DNA of 15,564 nt. Source: Shuttleworthia sp045545575. Lineage in GTDB: Bacteria; Bacillota; Clostridia; Lachnospirales; Lachnospiraceae. Numbering within the stretch: position 1 is the first letter of the stretch; each line of letters opens with the position of its first letter. The translations under genes and the position numbers were made by a program. The notes under the pieces are model-generated. The model was not told the DNA's origin. It saw only the letters and a list, made by a program, of their open reading frames with translations, and made no database searches. Shown piece by piece: positions 7,257-13,979 of the stretch. The stretch lies in NCBI GenBank assembly GCA_045545575.1, contig JAZQBE010000120.1, forward strand, positions 1 through 15,564, read 5' to 3'.

Positions 7257-8630
7257 ATGCGGGGAAGGGTGAACACAGCAGGCCGCGCCGTGCGGCTTTC
7301 GGCTCTTTTCCTGGCAGGATGCCTGGCGCTGGCACCGTCGGCTGCCCGCGCAGAGGACGACGGCTGGGCACACACGACGCCGCTTCCTGCGCAGGAGGCG
7401 GAATCGGACGGGGAACGCGGCGATGAGGAGCCGACGGCCGAAGGACTGCAGGAGGAACTGGAAGAGGCGAAACAGGCGCAGGAACGTCTGACCGAAGAAG
7501 CTGAAACCATCGGCGCCGTCGACGCCCGTCTGCAGAGCGCCCTTGTCGAAAAAGCGGACGAGATCCTTGCGATCCAAAAAGAAATCGCGGCGACAGATGC
7601 GCAGATCAGGGATATTCAAAGCCGGATCGACCGGACGAAAACGGAAGAGGAAAAACGCCTGTCCATTCTTGCCGGCCGCATTAAAATGATCTACGAACAG
7701 GGCAATCTTTCCTGGCTGGACCTGTTTCTGACGAGCGAGACGTTCCCGAAGTTTTTAAACTACCTGGAATACGTCCGTCAGATGAACGCCTACGACGAGC
7801 GGCTGGTCGCCGAAATCCGCAGTCTGCAGGAAACCCTCTCGGCCGATGAAACGGCCCTTCTGGCGAAGCAGGAGGAGCAGGAAAAGACCGGCGAGCAGCT
7901 GGACGGGGAGCAGCAGAAGCTGGAAGAGCTGCTGGAACTGGCCGGCGGAGCGCTTCGAAAGAAAAAGGAGGCGCTGTCGAAAGCCGATGCGGCGGTGACG
8001 CAGATCGAAGCCCGGATCGAAGCCTTTGAGCGCGCCAACGAAGCCCGTGCGGCGGCGGAAGCCGAAGCGCGTCTCGCCGAAATCCAGTCGATGGCGGCGT
8101 CGGAAGGCCTTGGCGGCATCGAACAGACCGCGACGGCAGAGCAGACGGCCGGAAGAAGCGACCTTCCCGCCTGGATGCAGCTGGCCGAGGGTGCGCGGAC
8201 CGGGGCCTACACCGTCTCGGCCATGAATTACACCGAAGAAGAGCTTGACGCGATGGCCGCCATCATCTACTGCGAGGCCCGCGGCGAGCCCTATGCCGGA
8301 AAAGTGGCCGTCGCCAGCGTCATCTTAAACCGGGTGCGCAGCGCGCGGTTCGCGGCGAATGATATCATCAGCGTTATCCGATCCCCGAAGCAGTTCGAAC
8401 CGGTGACGACAGGGCACTTTGACGAAGTCCTTTCGTGGGCCGCCGAAGGACGGCTCGACGGGGATGCCAATTATCAGGACTGCCGGAAAGCATCGCTGGA
8501 AGCGCTCGGCGGCCTGCGCACGACGAATCTCTGCTTCTTCTGGGCCGTCTGGCTGGCCGACCGGTATAATCTGCCGGGGCTTGATATCAGCGGACACCGG
8601 TTTTTCGGCTGGGTGACGCAGGACTGGTAG
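7257..8630 (+). CDS. Secreted PcsB-like coiled coil fused to SleB/CwlJ hydrolase
   Basis: This is a predicted exported peptidoglycan hydrolase of 457 residues. The N-terminal signal (RLSALFLAGCLALAPSAARA, cut near residue 32) also contains LAGC, so a lipoprotein form is possible. Residues 60-275 are a long Glu/Lys/Ala coiled coil with the PcsB/CwlO-like segment RIKMIYEQGNLSWLDLFLTS, a type known to keep wall hydrolases under FtsEX-like control. Residues 325-457 are a Hydrolase_2 (SleB/CwlJ) domain with catalytic Glu340 in IIYCEARGEPYAGK and the motifs SPKQFEPV and FFGWVTQDW. SleB enzymes are lytic transglycosylases of spore cortex or wall. The start is uncertain: TTG 7248 overlaps the ilvN stop, ATG 7257 lacks a clear ribosome site, and GTG 7269 is also possible. 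It sits oddly inside a metabolic operon. Confidence 0.88.
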   Translation: MRGRVNTAGRAVRLSALFLAGCLALAPSAARAEDDGWAHTTPLPAQEAESDGERGDEEPTAEGLQEELEEAKQAQERLTEEAETIGAVDARLQSALVEKADEILAIQKEIAATDAQIRDIQSRIDRTKTEEEKRLSILAGRIKMIYEQGNLSWLDLFLTSETFPKFLNYLEYVRQMNAYDERLVAEIRSLQETLSADETALLAKQEEQEKTGEQLDGEQQKLEELLELAGGALRKKKEALSKADAAVTQIEARIEAFERANEARAAAEAEARLAEIQSMAASEGLGGIEQTATAEQTAGRSDLPAWMQLAEGARTGAYTVSAMNYTEEELDAMAAIIYCEARGEPYAGKVAVASVILNRVRSARFAANDIISVIRSPKQFEPVTTGHFDEVLSWAAEGRLDGDANYQDCRKASLEALGGLRTTNLCFFWAVWLADRYNLPGLDISGHRFFGWVTQDW

Positions 8631-8655
8631 CACAAATCACAGACAGGCACAGCAT

Positions 8656-9771
8656 ATGGATATGAACAGCAGACATGAAACGGACGGCAGGACACCGTCC
8701 CTGATGGAAATCGATACCGTCTTCTTTGATCACGAAGCGAATGTGATCCGCATCATCGACCAGACCCTGCTTCCGGGGCGCATCGAGGTGATCGCCCTTC
8801 ACACGGCGCAGGAAATCTGGGACGCCATATACCGCCTTCAGGTGCGCGGCGCGCCGGCCATCGGCGTGACGGCCGGATACGGGGTTTACCAGCTCGCCCT
8901 CGCGGAACCGGCTGAGGACGCGGCCGTTTTCTATGAGAATGTCAGAAAGCAGGCGGATTTTCTGGACAGCTCCCGGCCGACGGCCGTGAATCTGTCCTGG
9001 GCCCTCAAACGGATGATGGCCTGCCTTTCACGGGTACAGGCGGCTTCGGACCGGCGCGCCGACTGGTTGTCGGCGCTTCGCGCGGAAGCCGACGCCATCT
9101 GGGCGGAGGACATTTCCGTCTGCCGGCGCATCGGAGAAAACGGGCTGGCGCTTCTGCGGGACGGGGCAGGCGTCCTGACCCACTGCAATGCCGGAAAACT
9201 GGCCGCTGTCCGCTACGGAACAGCCACCGCGCCGGTCTATGTCGCAAAGGAGCAGGGGATGACCATCCGCGCCTACTGCGACGAAACCCGCCCGCTGCTG
9301 CAGGGCGCGCGGCTGACGGCGTACGAGCTGTCCGCGAGCGGTATTGACACCACGGTGCTCTGTGACAACATGTCCGCGTCGCTTCTGCGCACCGGAGCCA
9401 TCGACGCCGTGTTTGTCGGCTGCGACCGCGTCGCGGCCAATGGCGACACCGCGAACAAAATCGGCACGTCGCTGCTGGCGCTGGCCGCAAAACGGTACAA
9501 TGTCCCGTTTTACGTCTGCGCGCCGACGTCAACCCTCGACGCGGCGACAGCCACCGGAAATGAAATCACGATCGAACAGCGTGCGCCCGGGGAGGTGACC
9601 GAGCTCTGGTATCGGGAGCGGATGGCGCCGGAAGACGTCGCGGTGTACAATCCCGCGTTTGACGTGACGGATCACGATCTGATCACCGGCATCATTACGG
9701 AATACGGCATCGCGCGCGAGCCCTACACGGAGTCGCTGGCGCAGATGCTCGGGCAAAGAGAACACGCATAA
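8656..9771 (+). CDS. mtnA: S-methyl-5-thioribose-1-phosphate isomerase
   Basis: MtnA converts methylthioribose-1-phosphate (an aldose) to methylthioribulose-1-phosphate in methionine salvage or related shunts for 5'-deoxy-nucleoside waste. Visible motifs are VRGAPAIGVTAGYGVY, TAVNLSWAL, THCNAGKLA with catalytic Cys177, and VGCDRVAANGDTANKIG with catalytic Asp257. The 80-residue gap between these equals that of the B. subtilis enzyme (Cys160/Asp240), which separates it from eIF2B-like and ribose-1,5-bisphosphate isomerase relatives. From ATG 8656 it is 371 residues. ATG 8704 would give 355, closer to the usual length, but neither has a strong ribosome site. No MTR kinase, MtnBCD or MTA nucleosidase gene lies in the window, so the substrate source must be encoded elsewhere. 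The gap after the wall hydrolase is 25 nt. Confidence 0.93.
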   Translation: MDMNSRHETDGRTPSLMEIDTVFFDHEANVIRIIDQTLLPGRIEVIALHTAQEIWDAIYRLQVRGAPAIGVTAGYGVYQLALAEPAEDAAVFYENVRKQADFLDSSRPTAVNLSWALKRMMACLSRVQAASDRRADWLSALRAEADAIWAEDISVCRRIGENGLALLRDGAGVLTHCNAGKLAAVRYGTATAPVYVAKEQGMTIRAYCDETRPLLQGARLTAYELSASGIDTTVLCDNMSASLLRTGAIDAVFVGCDRVAANGDTANKIGTSLLALAAKRYNVPFYVCAPTSTLDAATATGNEITIEQRAPGEVTELWYRERMAPEDVAVYNPAFDVTDHDLITGIITEYGIAREPYTESLAQMLGQREHA

Positions 9772-9782
9772 AGGAGCATCAC

Positions 9783-10469
9783 TTGAACGGTTTTCAGCGT
9801 TTTTTAACCGCCCTGCTGGTTCTGGCGCTGGCGGTGGTCGCGACGGTCGCCATCATTGCCATGAACCCGGCGGGAAACATTCAGCTTTCGCTGCCCCGGG
9901 TGGGCCCGGAAATCATTGAGACGGAATACCCCACGATCGCGAATCCGAATCATCAGGATTTCGTCAGCGGCTCCGTAAACATCGGCCGCATTTTCATCGG
10001 CGACAGCCGGTTTATCGGCATGGACAACGCCGTGCATCTGACGGACGAGGAGGATCAGTTCCTTGTGGCGAAGACCAGTCAGGGCTATTCCTGGTTTGTC
10101 AGTACGGCCCTCGGCGAGATTCAGGACATCCGGACAGCCTATGCGGACGATTACGAGCAGTGGCAGTACATCATCTGTCTGGGCATCAACGATCTGCGGA
10201 ACGTCGACAAGTATATGGAAGAGTATTACGAGCTCGCCCAGGACGGGACCGTGGAAATCGTGCTGGTTTCCGTGAATCCGGTGGAGCGCCCGTCGGCCAT
10301 CAGCAATGCGGACGTGGAAGCCTTCAACGCGAAGCTGCAGAACAGCCCCTTCCATTACATTGACACGTATTCCGTGCTGTATCCCGACAATTTTCAGACG
10401 GCGGACGGCGTCCATTATCGGGACGTGACGTACGAACTGATTTACAACACGATTCTGGAGAATTTATGA
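9783..10469 (+). CDS. Membrane-anchored SGNH/GDSL-type hydrolase
   Basis: This is a 228-residue protein with an uncleaved N-terminal anchor (residues 7-27, hydrophobic) and an extracytoplasmic SGNH esterase domain. The four blocks are present: FIGDSRFIG (nucleophile Ser75), Gly101 in SQGYSWF, CLGINDLRN (Asn136), and DGVHYRD (Asp208 and His211). Such enzymes usually remove or transfer O-acetyl groups on polysaccharide or peptidoglycan; the substrate here is unknown. The start is TTG at 9783, supported by AAGGAG 6 nt upstream and by the anchor helix right after it; no ATG fits. The gap to mtnA is 11 nt, and the stop overlaps the next ATG by 4 nt (ATGA). An envelope role would match the wall hydrolase upstream. 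Confidence 0.82.
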   Translation: MNGFQRFLTALLVLALAVVATVAIIAMNPAGNIQLSLPRVGPEIIETEYPTIANPNHQDFVSGSVNIGRIFIGDSRFIGMDNAVHLTDEEDQFLVAKTSQGYSWFVSTALGEIQDIRTAYADDYEQWQYIICLGINDLRNVDKYMEEYYELAQDGTVEIVLVSVNPVERPSAISNADVEAFNAKLQNSPFHYIDTYSVLYPDNFQTADGVHYRDVTYELIYNTILENL

Positions 10470-11092
10470 CGGGACTGATTTTTGACATGGATGGCACACT
10501 GTGGGATTCCTCCGCAAAGGTGGCCGAATCCTGGACGCAGGTGCTCGAAAAACATACGGAGCTCTCCCGCAGGGCCGTGACCCGGCAGGAAATGCAAAGC
10601 TGGATGGGCAAGACCATGGAAGCAATCGCTGCGCTGATGCTTCCGGAGCTGCCGAAGGAGCAGCGGATGGCCGTGATGGACGAATGCGCGGCGTGGGAGA
10701 ACGAGGTGCTTCGCAAAGAAGGCGGAATCCTGTATCCGGATCTTGTCGAAACACTTACGGCGCTGTCGAAACGCGTTCCCTTATTCATTGTCAGCAACTG
10801 CCAGAGCGGGTACATCGAAGCGTTTCTGGCTTATTACGGACTGGAAAGTCTGTTTACGGATATCGAATGCTATGGCAATACCGGCCGGGAAAAGAGCTAC
10901 AGCATCCGCCTGCTGGCCGAGCGGAACGGACTGGATCATTTCTGGTACGTGGGCGATACCCAGGGAGATTACGATGCCACGGCCGAAGCCGGCGGATCCT
11001 TTATCTTCGCGGCATACGGATTTGGAACCGTGCGGGAAGAAACGCCGTCCATCCGATGCTTTACGGATCTTCTGCAGATGGAATTCGAATAA
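10466..11092 (+). CDS. HAD-superfamily phosphatase
   Basis: This is a small soluble phosphatase of 208 residues with all four HAD motifs: IFDMDGTLWDS (nucleophile Asp7, acid Asp9), IVSNCQSGY (Ser110), REKSYSI (Lys143) and YVGDTQGDYDA (Mg-binding Asp164 and Asp168). The helical C1 cap inserted between motifs I and II (about residues 15-85) resembles the phosphoglycolate phosphatase/beta-phosphoglucomutase branch. Substrate is not readable; sugar phosphates or nucleotide breakdown products are likely. It starts within the stop of the SGNH gene (ATGA overlap), so expression is coupled, and it ends the operon just before a strong terminator. A role alongside MtnA in removing small sugar phosphates is possible but speculative. 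Confidence 0.88.
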   Translation: MTGLIFDMDGTLWDSSAKVAESWTQVLEKHTELSRRAVTRQEMQSWMGKTMEAIAALMLPELPKEQRMAVMDECAAWENEVLRKEGGILYPDLVETLTALSKRVPLFIVSNCQSGYIEAFLAYYGLESLFTDIECYGNTGREKSYSIRLLAERNGLDHFWYVGDTQGDYDATAEAGGSFIFAAYGFGTVREETPSIRCFTDLLQMEFE

Positions 11093-11132
11093 AAAGAGCG
11101 CCTCGCTTCCGGATGGAAGAGAGGCGCTTTTG
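11093..11132. terminator. Strong bidirectional terminator between convergent genes
   Basis: AGCGCCTC (11097-11104) pairs perfectly with GAGGCGCT (11121-11128). Inside, CTTCC (11106-11110) pairs with GGAAG (11115-11119) around a GGAT loop, with one G/A mismatch between the two stems. On the + strand TTTTGATTTT follows. On the - strand the hairpin is followed by CTTTTTATT. It can therefore end both the HAD-gene operon and the opposing membrane-protein gene. Confidence 0.9.
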
Positions 11133-11150
11133 ATTTTGAATGAACGCCGA

Positions 11151-12200
11151 TCAGCGCCCCAGGAACTTCCGTACCATGGAAAGCACGCATCCGCCGGCGG
11201 CGGCGAAAAGAATGTAGCGTTTGTACACGTTTAAGACGGTTAAGAATCCGATGATGCCCATCGAAACCCCGGCGAAGGAATCGTTGACCGTCACATGGTG
11301 CTCGGAGATGGTCTGCAGCGATCCGGTGAAGGAAAGGAACACCAGAATCAGCAGGAAGCCGAGCAGGCCGCGGCCGACGTCAAGCTTCAGGTTGCGCTCC
11401 GCGGTGTGATAGCGGCGCAGTGAGATGGTCCACAGGAACAGGAGCACGCAGAAGGCGATGAACACCAGTGAGAAGAACTGGAAGATCATCCGGCCCTGTG
11501 CCGTGGAGGACAGGGATTCGTTGATGGAACCGGAGCCCGCGAAATACGCGACGGCAAACAGAATCGCGCAGAGCGCGGCCAGAAAACCGCAGACCCACTG
11601 GATGATCCGGCCGACGGCACGGGAGCGCGCCGAGGGCAGTTCCGCGGGATCGACAAGCCGGCCGTGGAAGCGGCCTTTTTTGTGCTGCGGCCGGGTTTCT
11701 TCGGCGAAAACGGGCTCGGCTTCCGGCTCTGCGGCAGCAGCGGGAGCGGCAGATGCGGCGGCGGCAGCGGTCGTGCGTGCGGCGGTACGGGATGCCGTGC
11801 GCTGCGGCGCCGGAGGGGTGCTCTTTTTGTGCGAAAGCGCTTCCGCGGCACTCTTGCGCCGGCGGGGCGCTTCGGCGTACTCGGAAGAAGAGTCTTCGCC
11901 GTCTTTGCGCTTCATGCTCGAATGGTTGGTGGTCAGGATGTCGGCGTACTGCGGATGCTTTGCGAACCATTCCTTCGCGAACGGATCCCGTGTGTAGATC
12001 CGGTAGGCGTTCCGCTTCATGTGGTCGGCGGTTTTGGTCATGATCTTTTCAAGATCCGTATCGTTTTCGCCGGTGCCCGCCGTCAGGACTTCCGTGATTT
12101 CGTAGACGCCGGGACGAAGGGGTTCGAAATGGACCTCCGCGACGGCGGAGCCGTCTTCCGTAGCCCGGACAATCTTGTTTTCTCCAATTGCGTAAATCAT
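11151..12200 (-). CDS. GNAT-like domain fused to four-helix membrane protein
   Basis: This is a 349-residue protein of unknown function. Residues 1-90 resemble the small YjdJ/Acetyltransf_CG type of GNAT acetyltransferase, most clearly in the end motif DPFAKEWFAKHPQYADIL (family: PFVKAWFEKHPEY). The acetyl-CoA loop expected around residues 42-50 (family RGQGVA-like) reads GTGENDTDL, so catalysis may be lost. Residues 100-180 are a charged, Ala/Pro-rich low-complexity linker with an AAAAASAAPAAAA core. Four hydrophobic helices follow near residues 198-222, 239-260, 277-298 and 310-335, with a short basic tail. The start is set by AGGAGG (complement of 12206-12211) 5 nt from the ATG. The frame could extend to 12242, but that would read through the ribosome site. 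The gene is transcribed alone from its own promoter. Confidence 0.82.
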   Translation of the reverse strand: MIYAIGENKIVRATEDGSAVAEVHFEPLRPGVYEITEVLTAGTGENDTDLEKIMTKTADHMKRNAYRIYTRDPFAKEWFAKHPQYADILTTNHSSMKRKDGEDSSSEYAEAPRRRKSAAEALSHKKSTPPAPQRTASRTAARTTAAAAASAAPAAAAEPEAEPVFAEETRPQHKKGRFHGRLVDPAELPSARSRAVGRIIQWVCGFLAALCAILFAVAYFAGSGSINESLSSTAQGRMIFQFFSLVFIAFCVLLFLWTISLRRYHTAERNLKLDVGRGLLGFLLILVFLSFTGSLQTISEHHVTVNDSFAGVSMGIIGFLTVLNVYKRYILFAAAGGCVLSMVRKFLGR

Positions 12201-12205
12201 ATGAG

Positions 12206-12211
12206 CCTCCT
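12206..12211 (-). promoter_or_regulatory. Ribosome binding site of the minus-strand membrane gene
   Basis: Read on the minus strand this is a full AGGAGG, 5 nt before the ATG at 12200. It fixes the start at MIYAIGEN rather than at the upstream in-frame ATG (12242). Confidence 0.85.
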
Positions 12212-12232
12212 GATGAAATTCTACGTCTCTGT

Positions 12233-12261
12233 ATTCTAACACTTTTGCGTAACAATATCCA
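12233..12261 (-). promoter_or_regulatory. Promoter of the minus-strand membrane gene
   Basis: On the minus strand, TGGATA (12256-12261, 4 of 6) and TAGAAT (12233-12238, 5 of 6) are separated by exactly 17 nt. A TG one base upstream of the -10 makes it an extended -10 box. Transcription would start near 12226, leaving a leader of about 25 nt before the ATG. Confidence 0.65.
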
Positions 12262-12306
12262 CCATTCCTTCATTCATTTCGATGGGGTCAATCCCGCGCA
12301 TTTCCG

Positions 12307-12336
12307 TTCCCTTTTTCCGTCCCGTTATGATAAAAT
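12307..12336 (+). promoter_or_regulatory. Candidate promoter for the GH43-GH3 pair
   Basis: The only AT-rich patch upstream of the GH43 gene contains TATGAT (12326-12331) overlapping TAAAAT (12331-12336), both good -10 boxes. No convincing -35 is present; the best is TTCCCT (12307-12312), 18 nt from TAAAAT. An activator-dependent promoter would fit. The remaining divergent gap, 12201-12421, shows no other clear gene or operator. Confidence 0.45.
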
Positions 12337-12421
12337 AATTCTATGTTTTTCGCGTCGGCCGCACGGCCGCGGAACGTCTATTATTACAGCAGTTTTTCTT
12401 TACGGAAAGGAACGAGCGATC

Positions 12422-13915
12422 ATGAAAAAACAGGTATACAATCCCTATCTTCCCTTGTTTGAATATATCCCGGACGGTGAGCCCCACGTCTTCGGCGACC
12501 GGGTTTACATCTACGGTTCCCACGACAAGGCTGCCGGACAGGTCTACTGTGAAGACCATTACTGCGTCTGGTCCGCGCCGGTGACGGATCTGCGCGACTG
12601 GCGCAAAGACGGCATCAGTTATTTCCGCAATCAGGACCCGACCAATGCCGCCGACGACAAGCAGCTGTGGGCGCCGGACGTCACCCAGGGTCCCGACGGC
12701 CGCTATTATCTGTATTACTGCTTCAATTTCTATCCGGAAATCGGCGTGGCGGTCAGCGACAATCCGGCCGGTCCCTTCGAATTCTACGGACACGTGAAGT
12801 ATCCGGAATCGATCCTTGGCGGAAAGGTCCTCGAAGAGTATATGCCCTTCGATCCGGCGGTCTTAACGGACGACGACGGCCGCGTATACCTGTACTACGG
12901 CTTCTGCCCGGGCGGCGAGAAGAAGATGAACGCGCCGGAGATTCCCGAGGAATATCTTGACATGATTCCCGAGGGTCTTCGCCGGATGTTTGATTTGATG
13001 AAGAACGACGGCTTCGGGAAGATGTCCATGGTCGCGGAGCTTTCCCCGGACATGATCACCTTAAAGGAAGAACCCCGGCCGCTGATTCCGAACGGCGACC
13101 GCACCGAGGGCACCGGCTTTGAAGGCCACGGATTCTTCGAGGCCTCCTCCATCCGCAAAATCAAAGGGAAGTATTACTTCGTGTACTCCAGCGAAAAGAG
13201 CGCGGAGCTGTGCTATGCCGTTTCCGATTACCCGGACCGGGATTTCGTCTACGGCGGAATCCTTGTCTCCAACGGCGACCTGGGGTACAAGGGCCGCACG
13301 AAGCCGGTGGCGCCTTTGGGCAACAACCACGGCGGCCTCGTGGAGATCGGGGACGATCTGTACATTTTCTATCACCGCCAGACCAACAGCACCGAGTTCT
13401 CCCGCCAGGGCTGCGCGGAGAAGGTGAAGCTGAACGCGGACGGCTCCATCGATCAGGTGGAAATCACCAGCTGCGGCTTAAACGGCGGCCCGCTCGTCGC
13501 CTGCGGAAGCTATCCTGCCGCTATCGCCTGCCACGTGACAGATCCCGAAACGCCGGAATGGATCGATTACCAGAATCCGCTGATGCAGAAACTGACCCGC
13601 GTCACCGAGGAGAACGGCGAGCAGTACATCGCTGCCGTAAAGGACGGCACCATTATCGGCTACAAGTATTTCGAGTTTCTGGACGCGGACCTGATTTCCG
13701 TGGAAATGCGCGGGACGTTCAACGGCACGATTACGGTTTCGTACGATGAAGAGGGCAAGGATGTGATCGGCGTGTTCGAAACCCAGATCAACACCGACGA
13801 CTGGCAGACGGAGCTGATTCCGGTGTCCGCGCGCAGCGGCGTGCACGCGCTGTACTTCACCTTTGCCGGAACCGGAGAGGCGCAGTTTAAGCGGTTCGGT
13901 TTTCTGTCCATGTAA
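12422..13915 (+). CDS. Glycoside hydrolase family 43, cytoplasmic
   Basis: This is a five-bladed beta-propeller glycosidase of 497 residues that removes arabinofuranosyl or xylosyl units (substrate not determined). Propeller landmarks are YNPYLPLFEYIPDGEPHVFG (candidate base Asp18), LWAPDVTQGPDGRYYLYYCF, MPFDPAVLTDDDGRVYLYYG (pKa-tuning Asp144) and HGFFEASSIRKIKGKYYFVY (general acid Glu240), then YHRQTNSTEFSRQ. Residues 385-497 form a beta-rich module resembling a CBM6-type domain. There is no signal peptide, so it should act on imported oligosaccharides. The frame is open back to 12188, but that stretch crosses the divergent promoter region. ATG 12422 has GAAAGGAA about 10 nt upstream and begins at the family's usual MKKQVYNP. 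The GH3 gene follows after 64 nt, probably on the same transcript. Confidence 0.92.
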   Translation: MKKQVYNPYLPLFEYIPDGEPHVFGDRVYIYGSHDKAAGQVYCEDHYCVWSAPVTDLRDWRKDGISYFRNQDPTNAADDKQLWAPDVTQGPDGRYYLYYCFNFYPEIGVAVSDNPAGPFEFYGHVKYPESILGGKVLEEYMPFDPAVLTDDDGRVYLYYGFCPGGEKKMNAPEIPEEYLDMIPEGLRRMFDLMKNDGFGKMSMVAELSPDMITLKEEPRPLIPNGDRTEGTGFEGHGFFEASSIRKIKGKYYFVYSSEKSAELCYAVSDYPDRDFVYGGILVSNGDLGYKGRTKPVAPLGNNHGGLVEIGDDLYIFYHRQTNSTEFSRQGCAEKVKLNADGSIDQVEITSCGLNGGPLVACGSYPAAIACHVTDPETPEWIDYQNPLMQKLTRVTEENGEQYIAAVKDGTIIGYKYFEFLDADLISVEMRGTFNGTITVSYDEEGKDVIGVFETQINTDDWQTELIPVSARSGVHALYFTFAGTGEAQFKRFGFLSM

Positions 13916-13979
13916 GCAGGCCGCCGGATCGTCCGACAGAACAATTCACAAAGACAGACAGAGAGGGGAAGAATACACC

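Noticed and set aside
11740..11800. GCG/GCC-rich tract as a tandem DNA repeat
   Set aside because: It is explained by the Ala-rich linker of the minus-strand protein; units are irregular.
12188..12421. Upstream in-frame extension of the GH43 protein by 78 residues
   Set aside because: It runs through the divergent gap with both promoters, lacks family similarity, and ATG 12422 has its own ribosome site and the standard N-terminus.
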